Source of the DNA: CAVVAH01 sp963746175
Lineage (GTDB): Bacteria > Actinomycetota > Actinomycetes > JACCUZ01
Direction of reading: 5' to 3'
NCBI GenBank assembly: GCA_963746175.1
Contig: CAVVAH010000008.1
Location: forward strand, 310,001 to 374,000
Length of the DNA: 64,000 nucleotides
Positions 16,698-25,217 of the stretch are shown one piece after another (the first letter of the stretch is position 1; each line of letters opens with the position of its first letter). The translations under genes and the position numbers were made by a program. The notes beneath the pieces were generated by a model. It worked only from the letters and a program-made list of their open reading frames with translations. It did no database searches and was not told where the DNA came from.

Positions 16698-18359
16698 TCA
16701 GAAGAAGGGGATGTACAGCAACGCCGCCAGGGCCACCGCGACGCCACCCAGGAGCACCGGGTTGCGGTACCAGGTGCGGTCGCCGACCAGCTCGCCGGCG
16801 CTCAGGTCGGTGGCGCCGACGCCGCGCACCAGTCCCTGCAGCTCCTCGTCGGTCTTCGGGGTCGTCATCATCGTGACGACGACCGTGACGACGACGCAGA
16901 GAACGAAGGCGACGCCCGACCCCCAGAACGACTCCTCGAGGTCGGTGTTGAAGCTGATGACGTCCTGCTTGTAGAGCAGGTACGTCGCCAGCGCCCCGAG
17001 CGTCCCGGTCAGCAGCGACCAGAAGCCCGCCCAGGCCGTCATCCGCTTCCAGAACATGCCGATGATGAACGTCGCGAACAACGGCACGTTGAAGAACGAG
17101 AACAGCACCTGCACGTAGTTCATGATGTTGCTGAAGCCGGCCGCGATGAACGCCGTGCCGATGCCGATCAGGATCCCGACGACGGTGACCACCCGGCCGG
17201 TGCGCAGGTAGTAGGCGTCGTCCCGGTCCTTCTTCACGTAGGTCTGCCAGATGTCGTACGTGAAGACCGTGTTGAAGCTGGAGACGTTCGCCGCCATGCC
17301 GGCCATGAACGCCGCCAGCAGACCGGTGACCGCGATGCCGAGCACGCCATTGGGCAGGTAGCGCTCGATGAGCAGGGGGATCGCGTTGGTGTAGGTGTAG
17401 GTGCCCTTGTCGGCGCCCAGCTTCGGGAACACCACCAGGGCGATGAGCCCCGGGATGATCGTGAGGAACGGGATGAACAGCTTCGGGAACGCGCCGATCA
17501 GCGGCGTGCGCCGGGCGGCGCTGATGTTCTGCGCCGACATGGCGCGCTGCACCTCGGCGAAGTTCGTCGTCCAGTAGCCGAAGGACAGCAGGAAGCCCAG
17601 TCCGAACACGATGCCGAACCAGTTGGCGCCGATCGGGTTGGTGACGTCACCGATCGCGGTGCCCTGCCACGCGTGCAGGAAGCCCTCGCCGCCGGCCTTG
17701 TTCGCCGCCACCTTCTCCTTGAGGCCGCCCCAGCCACCCATGTCGTTCAGTCCGACGACCACCAGCGGGATCAGTCCGGCGAGGATGACGAAGAACTGCA
17801 GGACCTCGTTGTAGATCGCGGACGAGAGTCCGCCGAGGGTGATGTACGCCAGCACGAGTGCGGCGGCCACGACGATCGCGATCCAGAGCTGCCAGCCCAG
17901 CAGCGCCTCGAGCACGATGGCGAGCGCGTAGAGGTTGACCCCGGCGATGAGCACCGCGGAGACGGCGAAGCTGACCGCGTTGAGCAGGTGGGTCTGCTTG
18001 TTGAACCGCAGCCGCAGGAACTCGGGGACGCTGCGCACCTCGGAGCCGTAGTAGAAGGGCATCATCACGATGCCCAGGAAGACCATCGCGGGCACGGCGC
18101 CGACCCAGTAGTAGTGCGTCGTCGCGATGCCGTACTGCGCGCCGTTGGCCGCCATGCCGAGGATCTCGAGAGCCCCGAGGTTGGCGGCGATGAACGCCAG
18201 GCCGGTGACCCAGGCCGGGAGCGCACGCCCCGACATGAGGAAGTCGATGCTCGACGAGATGCTGCGTCGGGCGAGGACGCCGATGCCGAGGACGGTGAGG
18301 AAGTAGCACCCGAGGATCACGTAGTCGAGCGCGTTGAGGTCCAGCCTCAGTCCGTCCAC
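16698..18359 (-). CDS. Sodium:solute symporter (SSS family)
   Basis: A 553-residue transporter with about 13-14 hydrophobic helices and the family pattern of Gly-rich helix breaks (GALEILGMAANGAQYGIATTHYYWVGAVP; only parts quoted). LNSVSF-type and FNTVFTYDIWQTY segments are typical of the SglT-like sugar branch. The likely substrate is a sugar or related polyol taken up with sodium, but branch membership cannot fix it. GTG start at 18359. It is followed at 28 bp by the two-helix membrane protein, which may be co-expressed. Confidence 0.88.
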   Translation of the reverse strand: MDGLRLDLNALDYVILGCYFLTVLGIGVLARRSISSSIDFLMSGRALPAWVTGLAFIAANLGALEILGMAANGAQYGIATTHYYWVGAVPAMVFLGIVMMPFYYGSEVRSVPEFLRLRFNKQTHLLNAVSFAVSAVLIAGVNLYALAIVLEALLGWQLWIAIVVAAALVLAYITLGGLSSAIYNEVLQFFVILAGLIPLVVVGLNDMGGWGGLKEKVAANKAGGEGFLHAWQGTAIGDVTNPIGANWFGIVFGLGFLLSFGYWTTNFAEVQRAMSAQNISAARRTPLIGAFPKLFIPFLTIIPGLIALVVFPKLGADKGTYTYTNAIPLLIERYLPNGVLGIAVTGLLAAFMAGMAANVSSFNTVFTYDIWQTYVKKDRDDAYYLRTGRVVTVVGILIGIGTAFIAAGFSNIMNYVQVLFSFFNVPLFATFIIGMFWKRMTAWAGFWSLLTGTLGALATYLLYKQDVISFNTDLEESFWGSGVAFVLCVVVTVVVTMMTTPKTDEELQGLVRGVGATDLSAGELVGDRTWYRNPVLLGGVAVALAALLYIPFF

Positions 18360-18442
18360 GGAGCACCTCGCAGGTCAGGAGGGAACAGCGCCCGGAACCT
18401 GCTCACGGGGCTCACCGCTCAAACCTGACGGAACCGGACGTC

Positions 18443-19540
18443 GTGGAGCGGCGTCCGATCGCCGTGCTCCTCCGCGTTCCCGCCGTGCTGGCCGTCGCCG
18501 CGCTGGCCGGCGCGCTGCTCTCCGGGTGCACCCCGTCCCGCCACGGCACGTACGACGGCAGCTGCGCCGCCACCCGCAGCGCGGTGTCCGGGGTCGACGC
18601 GGCTACAGGCAGGCGGTTGTGGCACCGCGAGCTCGCGCACCCGCGGGACGACCGCCCCGAGCTGGGTGGGGGTGCAGCTCTGCTCCGGGGCTGCGGCGTA
18701 CTGGTCCTCGACGCGAACGACGGCACACGCGTGCTCCGGCAACGTGAGGAGTCGGGCGTGCTCGGCCTCGCCGACGGACACCTGGTGACGTCCGTGCGCG
18801 GCGACGTCACGGCGGTGCCGCTCCTCGGCGGTCCCGGCTTCCGCGGCAGCTCGACACCTGCCTGGTCGGACGTCACGCTCGCCGGTGACCTGGTGCTCGT
18901 GGTCGACAGCGGCGTCGCCGCGCTGGACCCCTCGGCAGGGCGCGAGACGTGGCGGGCCGACCTGGCCTCGACCGGTCAGGTCGAGGCGGTCGAGGCGCAC
19001 GGCGTGCTGGCCGTGGTCGCGGGCGACGGCTCCGTGTACCGGCTGGACCCACGCACCGGCGAGGTCGTCTGGCGGGTCGTCCCGCCGGCCGGCACGGCGC
19101 TCGGCTACGGCCGGTTGCGGGCCGTGGGGCGCACGGCGCTCGCGGTGGAGGTGGGCGACGACGGCGTCGCCGGCATAGACCTCGCGACTGGCGCCCAGCT
19201 CTGGCGGCGGACCGACCTCCGGGGCGACGAACGGGCGGCGTGGGCGGCCGCCGGCGACGTCGCCGTCGTCCCGACGGGCGCGGCCGTCGTCGCCGTCGCA
19301 CTGCGCAGCGGGCGCGACCGGTGGCGGCTCGGCGCCGCGTCGTCAGGACCCGTCGCTGTGGGCAGCACGCTCGTCGTGGACGACGCGACGTCCTACGCCG
19401 GTGTCGACCCCGGGTCCGGCAGGGTCCTGTGGCGCCGGGCGACCCAGCACCACCCGCTGCTCGGCGCCGACCCGGCCGGTGACCTCGTCGTCGTGCTCGA
19501 CTCCCCTGCTGTCCCCCACGGCATGAACGACTGCTGCTGA
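18443..19540 (+). CDS. PQQ-like beta-propeller lipoprotein
   Basis: A 365-residue exported lipoprotein. The signal is VLAVAALAGALLSGC, with the lipobox LSGC at about residue 29. The mature part has repeated blades with the A/G-x-D-x-x-T/S-G-x-x-x-W pattern (VDAATGRRLWHREL, LDPSAGRETWRADL, LDPRTGEVVWRVV, IDLATGAQLWRRTD, VDPGSGRVLWRRA), typical of PQQ-like (BamB-type) propellers. No cofactor or catalytic residues can be assigned. Convergent with ilvC, 14 bp away; the function of this group is unknown. Confidence 0.8.
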   Translation: MERRPIAVLLRVPAVLAVAALAGALLSGCTPSRHGTYDGSCAATRSAVSGVDAATGRRLWHRELAHPRDDRPELGGGAALLRGCGVLVLDANDGTRVLRQREESGVLGLADGHLVTSVRGDVTAVPLLGGPGFRGSSTPAWSDVTLAGDLVLVVDSGVAALDPSAGRETWRADLASTGQVEAVEAHGVLAVVAGDGSVYRLDPRTGEVVWRVVPPAGTALGYGRLRAVGRTALAVEVGDDGVAGIDLATGAQLWRRTDLRGDERAAWAAAGDVAVVPTGAAVVAVALRSGRDRWRLGAASSGPVAVGSTLVVDDATSYAGVDPGSGRVLWRRATQHHPLLGADPAGDLVVVLDSPAVPHGMNDCC

Positions 19541-19554
19541 CCGCGACGAAGGGG

Positions 19555-20553
19555 TCAGTCGTCCTCGCCGATCCAGCTCATCATCGGACGGAGCTTCGCG
19601 CCGGTCTGCTCGACGCGGTGCTGGGTGTTCTCCTCGTACAGCCGCTTGTGGTTGGGGAGCCCGGCGTCGTACTCGGCCATCCACTCGGTGGCGAACGAGC
19701 CGTCGGTGATCTCGCCGAGGATCTTCTTCATCTCGGCGCGCGTCTGGTCGGTGACCAGACGCGGGCCGCGGGTGTAGCCGCCGTACTCCGCGGTCTCCGA
19801 GACCGACCAGTACATCTTCGAGATGCCGCCCTCGTACATGAGGTCGACGATGAGCTTCACCTCGTGCAGGCACTCGAAGTACGCGACCTCGGGCTGGTAG
19901 CCGGCGTCGACGAGCGTGTCGAAGCCGGACTTGATGAGCTCGGAGAGGCCGCCGCAGAGCACGGCCTGCTCACCGAAGAGGTCGGTCTCGGTCTCCTCGG
20001 TGAACGTCGTCCTGATGGCGCCCGCACGGGTGCCGCCGATCGCCTTCGCGTAGGACTTGACCAGGTCCCAGGCGCTGCCGGTGGCGTCCTGCTCGACGGC
20101 GACGAGCACGGGGACGCCTCGGCCGTCGACGAACTGCCGGCGGACCAGGTGGCCCGGGCCCTTCGGCGCGACCATGCACACGTCGACGCCGGCCGGCGGC
20201 TTGATCAGGTCGTAGCGGATGTTGAGGCCGTGACCGAAGAACAGCGCGTCGCCGTCCACGAGGTTGGGCTCGATCGCCTCGGCATAGAGCGTGCGCTGCA
20301 CCGGGTCCGGCGCGAGCACCATGACGAGGTCGGCCTCCTCGCACGCCTCGAACGGCGTGACGACCCGCAACCCCTCGGCGTCGGCCTTCTCGCGGCTCTT
20401 GGATCCCTCGGGCAGCCCGACCCGGACGTCGACGCCGGAGTCGCGCAGCGACAGCGAGTGCGCGTGGCCCTGGCTGCCGTAGCCCAGGACGGCCACGTTG
20501 CGCCCCTGGATCACGGACAGGTCGGCGTCGTCGTCGTAGTACAGCTCGGCCAC
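19555..20553 (-). CDS. ilvC: Ketol-acid reductoisomerase
   Basis: NADPH- and Mg-dependent isomeroreduction of acetolactate or acetohydroxybutyrate. The 332-residue class I enzyme shows the dinucleotide motif VLGYGSQGHAHSLSLRDSG near residues 24-42, the phosphate-binding GSKSREKADAEG, and the metal site DLFGEQAVLCGGLSELI with ECLHEVKLIVDLMYEGG. Third gene of the ilvBNC operon, starting 50 bp after ilvN, so under the ilvB attenuator. Intact. Confidence 0.98.
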   Translation of the reverse strand: MAELYYDDDADLSVIQGRNVAVLGYGSQGHAHSLSLRDSGVDVRVGLPEGSKSREKADAEGLRVVTPFEACEEADLVMVLAPDPVQRTLYAEAIEPNLVDGDALFFGHGLNIRYDLIKPPAGVDVCMVAPKGPGHLVRRQFVDGRGVPVLVAVEQDATGSAWDLVKSYAKAIGGTRAGAIRTTFTEETETDLFGEQAVLCGGLSELIKSGFDTLVDAGYQPEVAYFECLHEVKLIVDLMYEGGISKMYWSVSETAEYGGYTRGPRLVTDQTRAEMKKILGEITDGSFATEWMAEYDAGLPNHKRLYEENTQHRVEQTGAKLRPMMSWIGEDD

Positions 20554-20602
20554 GGTTCTCTCGTCTCCTCGTGCGGTGCGGAAGGGGTGATGCGTTCGGC
20601 GA

Positions 20603-21136
20603 TCAGCGGGCGATCGGCGTGACGCTGCTCGAGCGGGACGACCGGTCGGTCATCGAGCGCGACCCGCGCCCGACTGCGACCATGCCGGACTGCACGAGCT
20701 CGCGCACGCCGTAGGGCTCGAGGACGCGCAGCAGCGCCTCGAGCTTGTCGGTGCTCCCCGTCGCCTCGATCGTCACCGCATCGGGTGCGACGTCGACGAC
20801 CTTGGCACGGAACAGCTGCACGGTCTCGAGCACGTGCGAGCGGGTGGACTTGTCGGCGGCGACCTTGACGAGCAGCAGCTCGCGCTGGACCGAGTTCGAC
20901 TGCTCCAGCTCGACGATCTTGAGGACCTCGACCAGCTTGTTGAGCTGCTTGGTCACCTGCTCGAGCGGCAGCTCCTCGACGTTGACGAGGATCGTCATCC
21001 GCGAGACGTCGGGGTGCTCGGTGGGGCCGACGGCCAGCGAGTCGATGTTGAAGCCGCGACGCGAGAACAGCCCCGCGATCCGGGCCAGCACGCCGGGCTT
21101 GTTCTCGACCAGCACCGACAAGGTGTGCTTGCTCAT
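20603..21136 (-). CDS. ilvN: Acetolactate synthase small (regulatory) subunit
   Basis: A 177-residue ACT-domain protein that activates IlvB and gives valine feedback. The first ACT domain is LSVLVENKPGVLARIAGLFSRRGFN near residues 5-30 (quoted in part), with a second domain after residue 85. The ATG overlaps the ilvB stop by one base (TGATG), so translation is coupled. The C-terminal Ser/Arg-rich tail (RGSRSMTDRSSRSSSV) is longer than in most homologs and looks disordered. Confidence 0.96.
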   Translation of the reverse strand: MSKHTLSVLVENKPGVLARIAGLFSRRGFNIDSLAVGPTEHPDVSRMTILVNVEELPLEQVTKQLNKLVEVLKIVELEQSNSVQRELLLVKVAADKSTRSHVLETVQLFRAKVVDVAPDAVTIEATGSTDKLEALLRVLEPYGVRELVQSGMVAVGRGSRSMTDRSSRSSSVTPIAR

Positions 21137-22938
21137 CAGCGTGCCTCTCCGGGCTCGGTGTCCCATTGCGGGGCCATGTCGCGGGCCACCTGGATCTGGT
21201 CGTTGCTGGTGCCGGCGGGCACCATCGGCCACACCATCGCGTCCTGGTGCACCGTGAAGTCGACGACGACCGGCCGGTCGTCGACCGCCATCGCCTGCTC
21301 GATGGTGGCGTCGACGTCCTCGGCCTTCTCGCAGCGCAGGCCCACGCAGCCGTACGCGTCGGCGAGCTTGACGAAGTCCGGGATGTGCTCGACCCGCGAC
21401 CCGGCGCGCGCTGCATTGCGTCCGGCGCCGCCGAGGTCGGTGTTGGAGTAGCGCTCGTTGTAGAAGAGCGTCTGCCACTGCCGGACCATCCCGAGGCTGC
21501 CGTTGTTGATGATCGCGACCTTGATGGGGATGTCGTTGATGGCGCAGGTGGCGAGCTCCTGGTTGGTCATCTGGAAGCAGCCGTCGCCGTCGATCGCCCA
21601 GACGGTGGCGTCCGGCCGGCCGGCCTTCGCACCCATGGCCGCCGGCACGGCGTAACCCATCGTGCCGAGGCCGCCGGAGTTGAGCCAGGTGCCGGGCTTC
21701 TCGTAGCCGATGAACTGCGCTGCCCACATCTGGTGCTGCCCGACCCCGGCGACGTACAGCGCGTCGGGCCCGGCGATCGAGCCGAGCCGCTCGATGACGT
21801 ACTGCGGGGCGAGCGAGCCGTCGGCCGGCTTCTCGTAGCCCAGCGGGTACGTCGTGCGCCACCGGTCGACCTGCTCCCACCACGCCTCGAAGTCGCCGAC
21901 GTGGCCCGCGTCGTGCTCGGCCTTGAGCGCCACGACGAGGTCGGCGATCACCTCGCGGGCGTCGCCGACGATCGGGACGTCGGCGTACCGGTTCTTGGAG
22001 ATCTCTGCCGGGTCGATGTCGGCGTGGATGATCTTGGCGTCCGGCGCGAAGCTGGACAGCTTGCCGGTCACCCGGTCGTCGAACCGGGCGCCGAGGCTGA
22101 TGATGAGGTCGGACTTCTGCAGAGCGGTCACGGCGGCGACGGTGCCGTGCATGCCGGGCATGCCGAGGTGCTGCGGGTGGCTGTCCGGGAACGCCCCGCG
22201 CGCCATGAGGGTGGTCACGACCGGGATCCGGCTGAGCTCGGCAAGGGCTCGCAGCTCGGCCCAGGCCCGGGCCTTGAGCACGCCGCCGCCGACGTAGAGC
22301 ACCGGCCGTCGCGAGCCGACGATCAGCCGGGCCGCCTCACGGATCTGCTTGCCGTGCGGCTTGGTCACCGGCCGGTAGCCCGGCAGGTCGACGGTCGTCG
22401 GCCAGGTGAACGTCGTCATCGCCTGCATCGCGTCCTTGGCGATGTCCACCAGCACCGGGCCGGGCCGGCCGGTGGACGCGATGTGGAAGGCCTCCGCGAT
22501 CGTGCGCGGGATCTCGGCGGGGTCGGTGACCAGGTAGTTGTGCTTGGTGATCGGCATCGTGATGCCGCGGATGTCGGCCTCCTGGAAGGCGTCCGTGCCG
22601 ATCGAGGCGCTCGGCACCTGGCCGGTCACCGCGACGATCGGGACGCTGTCCATGTACGCGTCCGCGATGGGCGTGACCAGGTTGGTCGCCCCCGGGCCGC
22701 TGGTCGCCATGCAGACGCCGACCCGCCCGGTGGCCTGTGCATAGCCCGTCGCCGCGTGACCGGCGCCCTGCTCGTGCCGCACCAGGATGTGCCGGATCCG
22801 CGGCGAGTCCATGAGCGGGTCGTAGAGCGGGAGGATCGCGCCGCCGGGGATCCCGAAGACCGTCTCCACGCCGGCCGACTCCAGCGACCGGACGATGCTC
22901 TGGGCACCGGACATCGACTCGCTCGGCTGCTCGGACAT
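21136..22938 (-). CDS. ilvB: Acetolactate synthase large subunit
   Basis: ThDP- and FAD-dependent condensation of two pyruvates, or pyruvate and 2-oxobutyrate. The 600-residue protein has the ThDP-activating Glu in RHEQGAGHAATGYAQ near residues 57-71, SGPGATNLVTPIADA, and the GDG...N metal motif (IDGDGCFQMTNQELAT) near residues 450-465. ATG 22938 was chosen (MSEQPSESMSGAQS) because GAGG lies 8 bp upstream; the longer frame runs through the attenuator. First gene of ilvBNC, controlled by the leader described next. Confidence 0.97.
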   Translation of the reverse strand: MSEQPSESMSGAQSIVRSLESAGVETVFGIPGGAILPLYDPLMDSPRIRHILVRHEQGAGHAATGYAQATGRVGVCMATSGPGATNLVTPIADAYMDSVPIVAVTGQVPSASIGTDAFQEADIRGITMPITKHNYLVTDPAEIPRTIAEAFHIASTGRPGPVLVDIAKDAMQAMTTFTWPTTVDLPGYRPVTKPHGKQIREAARLIVGSRRPVLYVGGGVLKARAWAELRALAELSRIPVVTTLMARGAFPDSHPQHLGMPGMHGTVAAVTALQKSDLIISLGARFDDRVTGKLSSFAPDAKIIHADIDPAEISKNRYADVPIVGDAREVIADLVVALKAEHDAGHVGDFEAWWEQVDRWRTTYPLGYEKPADGSLAPQYVIERLGSIAGPDALYVAGVGQHQMWAAQFIGYEKPGTWLNSGGLGTMGYAVPAAMGAKAGRPDATVWAIDGDGCFQMTNQELATCAINDIPIKVAIINNGSLGMVRQWQTLFYNERYSNTDLGGAGRNAARAGSRVEHIPDFVKLADAYGCVGLRCEKAEDVDATIEQAMAVDDRPVVVDFTVHQDAMVWPMVPAGTSNDQIQVARDMAPQWDTEPGEAR

Positions 22939-22972
22939 GTCAGGACCTCTCGGGGTGGCGGTTCGGTGCAAC

Positions 22973-23010
22973 AAAAAACCCCTCCGGTCCACGATCGGAC
23001 AGCGAGGGGT
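22973..23010 (-). terminator. Attenuator terminator of ilvBNC
   Basis: On the minus strand ACCCCTC...GAGGGGT forms the outer stem and GTCC...GGAC the inner stem, followed by an uninterrupted T6 run (23010-22973). It lies between the leader peptide and ilvB. An alternative hairpin CTGACG-CCC-CGTCAG (23035-23021) sits on the leader stop codon. Together these fit transcription attenuation. Confidence 0.88.
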
Positions 23011-23032
23011 CGCGCGCTCGGCTGACGGGGCG

Positions 23033-23071
23033 TCAGGCGGCGCGCAGGCGAAGTACGACGGGGCGGGGCAC
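23033..23071 (-). CDS. Leader peptide of ilvBNC (MPRPVVLRLRAA)
   Basis: A 12-codon ORF with GTG start and TGA stop, containing Val-Val-Leu and Leu codons. The GTG coincides with the predicted transcription start, so it would be read from a leaderless mRNA. Stalling at the Val/Leu codons when charged tRNA is scarce would favour the antiterminated form. Confidence 0.8.
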   Translation of the reverse strand: MPRPVVLRLRAA

Positions 23072-23077
23072 GCTGAC

Positions 23078-23106
23078 AGCCTCACCATCGGCCCCACGGG
23101 TGTCAA
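23078..23106 (-). promoter_or_regulatory. Predicted ilvB promoter
   Basis: A consensus -35 TTGACA (23106-23101), a 17-bp spacer and GAGGCT (23083-23078, keeping the key A2 and T6) lie on the minus strand. The predicted start is 23071, the first base of the leader-peptide GTG. Confidence 0.6.
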
Positions 23107-23318
23107 CGGGTGGCACGTGCCGTCTCGCATCCCGGGCCTCGTGGCGGGTCCCTGACCGTCACGGCTCGGACGGGAGCCGGCTCGAGGTGTGTCCTGGCGC
23201 CCGAATCATCCCTGAACGCCCGTCTCCGCCCGGGCGTCATCACCCGGGCGGAGCATCGGAAGTCGCGCCCGGACGACCGAAGAGTAAAAGGACGGCCAAG
23301 GGGCTGGGGGGACAAGGG

Positions 23319-25136
23319 ATGCACCAGCACGACGACGGCGAGCTGGGCCGGTGGCGCCGGCGGGCGCACCAGGCGGCAGCGCTGCGCCTCGCGGTCCTGT
23401 GCGGCCCGGTGGTCACCTCCTTCGCGGCGGCGTACGGCGTGCACCGGCTGCTCCCGCCCGTGGCGAGCAACCTCGACCGGGTCTGGCACCTGGTCGTGCT
23501 CGTCGCCGTCTCGACGCTCGCCCTGCTCGTCGTGGACCGGCTCGGCCGCCGGCTGCTGCCACTGGTGACGCTGCTCGACCTCAGCATGCTCTTCCCCGAC
23601 CGGGCGCCGTCCCGTGTCAAGGTCGCCCGAGAGGCGATCCGCCGCCGGCCGATCGAGGAGCAGCTGGCGCGCGTCCGCGACGCCGGCGCCGACCCCGGTG
23701 CCGTGGCCCGCGAGATCCTCACCCTGGTCGCGGCGCTCAGCGCGCACGACAAGCCGACCCGCGGCCACGCCGAACGGGTCCGGATGTTCACCGACCTGCT
23801 CGCCGAGCAGCTCGGGCTGCCGAGCCGGGACCGCGACCTGCTGCGGTGGGCGGCGATCCTGCACGACGTCGGCAAGCTCCGGGTGCCGGCAGCGCTGCTG
23901 AACAAGCCCGGGAAGCCCACGGACGAGGAGTGGGTCGTCCTGAAGGCCCACCCTGCGGACGGCGCCGAGACGGCCGCCGGGCTGCTGCCCTGGCTCGGCG
24001 AGTGGGCCGACGTGATCATCCAGCACCACGAGCGCTACGACGGCACGGGCTACCCGACCGGGCTGGCCGGCGCCCGGATCAGCCTCGGCGCCCGGATCGT
24101 GTCCGTCGCCGACGCGTACGACGTGATGACCGCGGCCCGCGCCTACAAGCGGCCGGTCTCCCGGGCCGCCGCCCTCCAGGAGCTGATCCGCTTCTCCGGC
24201 ACGCAGTTCGACCCGCAGGTCGTCCGTGCCATGGTCGCCGTCGGCGCCCCACGGCTGCGTCGCGCACAGGGCGCGGTGGCCTGGCTCGCCGACATCCCGC
24301 TCGTCGCCGGCGCGGTGCCGGCGTCCACGCTCGCGCGAGTGGTGGGAGCGAGTGCGCTCGCCACCTCCGCCGTCACGACCGGCGCCACCGCCATGGCCTT
24401 GCCGACGGCCACCCCCGCGGCCGCGGCGGCGACGTCGATCTCCTCGGCCGCCCGGGAGCGGCCGACAGCCGGGGCGGCCGGCCCGTCCGCCACGTCCCCC
24501 GGGACGACCGGCCGCCACGGCGCCACCGACCTGCCCCCCGCCGGCGACCCGGTCGCCGACCCCGCTCCTGCACGCGGTGCCGCGACCACACCGGACGCGG
24601 CAGCAGGCCCCGCCGCCCCGGCCGACCAGCCGGTGGCGGGCTCGACCGGCGCGGCCGCCGCCCACGTCGCGCCGCCGGCTGCCGGCGGGCCCACCGCCGC
24701 GAGCCCGGGCGGTACACCCACGAAGGCCGCCCCCACGACGGCCCCGACACCCAAGGCCCCGTCGACGAAGGACCCGGTCTCCACCGTCGTGGACGACACC
24801 ACGCACGCGGTCGGCACGGTCACCGGGACCGTGACCGGCACCGTGGGCAACGTCGTCTCCGACCCGGTGGGCACGGTGACCGGCGCGGTGACGGACCCGG
24901 TCGGGACCGTGACCGGCACGGTCGGCACCGTGACCGGGACCGTCGGCACGGTGACCGGCACGGTGACCGGGACCGTGGGCACCCTGCTCGGCTCGGGCGG
25001 CTCCGGCTCCCCGAACAGCGGACCGGGCTCGAGCGGCTCGGGCGGCTCCGGCTCGGGGAGCTCCGGCTCGGGCAGCGGCTCGGGCTCCGGAAAGAGCGGC
25101 AGCGGTGGTCTGCTCGGCGGCCTGCTCGGCCACTGA
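23319..25136 (+). CDS. HD-GYP-type phosphohydrolase with repetitive C-terminal tail
   Basis: A 605-residue membrane protein. Two N-terminal helices (AVLCGPVVTSFAAAYGVHRL; LVVLVAVSTLALLVV) are followed by an HD-GYP domain at about residues 125-310. It has ILHDVGKLRVP, HHERYDGTGYPTGLAG and SVADAYDVMTAARAYK, so metal-binding and GYP residues are present; cyclic-di-GMP hydrolysis is likely. A third hydrophobic segment (AGAVPASTLARVVGASALAT) precedes a Pro/Ala/Thr-rich tail, then (V/T)GTVTGTV repeats and a Gly/Ser run. I chose ATG 23319 after GGGGGACAAGGG. The tail is probably outside the membrane and is unusual for this family. Confidence 0.8.
   Translation: MHQHDDGELGRWRRRAHQAAALRLAVLCGPVVTSFAAAYGVHRLLPPVASNLDRVWHLVVLVAVSTLALLVVDRLGRRLLPLVTLLDLSMLFPDRAPSRVKVAREAIRRRPIEEQLARVRDAGADPGAVAREILTLVAALSAHDKPTRGHAERVRMFTDLLAEQLGLPSRDRDLLRWAAILHDVGKLRVPAALLNKPGKPTDEEWVVLKAHPADGAETAAGLLPWLGEWADVIIQHHERYDGTGYPTGLAGARISLGARIVSVADAYDVMTAARAYKRPVSRAAALQELIRFSGTQFDPQVVRAMVAVGAPRLRRAQGAVAWLADIPLVAGAVPASTLARVVGASALATSAVTTGATAMALPTATPAAAAATSISSAARERPTAGAAGPSATSPGTTGRHGATDLPPAGDPVADPAPARGAATTPDAAAGPAAPADQPVAGSTGAAAAHVAPPAAGGPTAASPGGTPTKAAPTTAPTPKAPSTKDPVSTVVDDTTHAVGTVTGTVTGTVGNVVSDPVGTVTGAVTDPVGTVTGTVGTVTGTVGTVTGTVTGTVGTLLGSGGSGSPNSGPGSSGSGGSGSGSSGSGSGSGSGKSGSGGLLGGLLGH
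24811..24981 (+). repeat. Degenerate tandem repeat encoding VTGTVGT units
   Basis: A run of 9-18-bp units around GGCACGGTGACCGGGACC, read in frame as TVTGTVGTVTGT with DPVG interruptions. It lies wholly inside the HD-GYP gene. The unspaced, coding nature rules out a CRISPR array. Such runs can expand or shrink by slippage. Confidence 0.8.
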
Positions 25137-25166
25137 CTCGTCCGGCGCCCGGTAGCCCGACCGGAA

Positions 25167-25205
25167 CTGCATGATCACCCTGGGGTTCTCATGGTGATCA
25201 TGCAG
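25167..25205. terminator. Perfect 13-bp inverted repeat between convergent genes
   Basis: CTGCATGATCACC (25167-25179) and GGTGATCATGCAG (25193-25205) flank a 13-nt loop. It lies between the convergent HD-GYP gene and ilvD, so a bidirectional terminator is the simplest reading. There is no oligo-T run. The arm contains the self-complementary ATGATCAT-like core, so it may be an interspersed palindromic element. Confidence 0.55.
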
Positions 25206-25217
25206 AAGTGGTCGCCC

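Noticed and set aside
16299..18428. 709-residue plus-strand ORF opposite the symporter
   Set aside because: Its product is an Asp/Arg/Gly/His-rich shadow, and the minus strand holds a clear symporter with helices and motifs.
24811..24981. Regular repeat that might suggest a CRISPR array
   Set aside because: Units are directly joined without spacers and are in frame within a gene.
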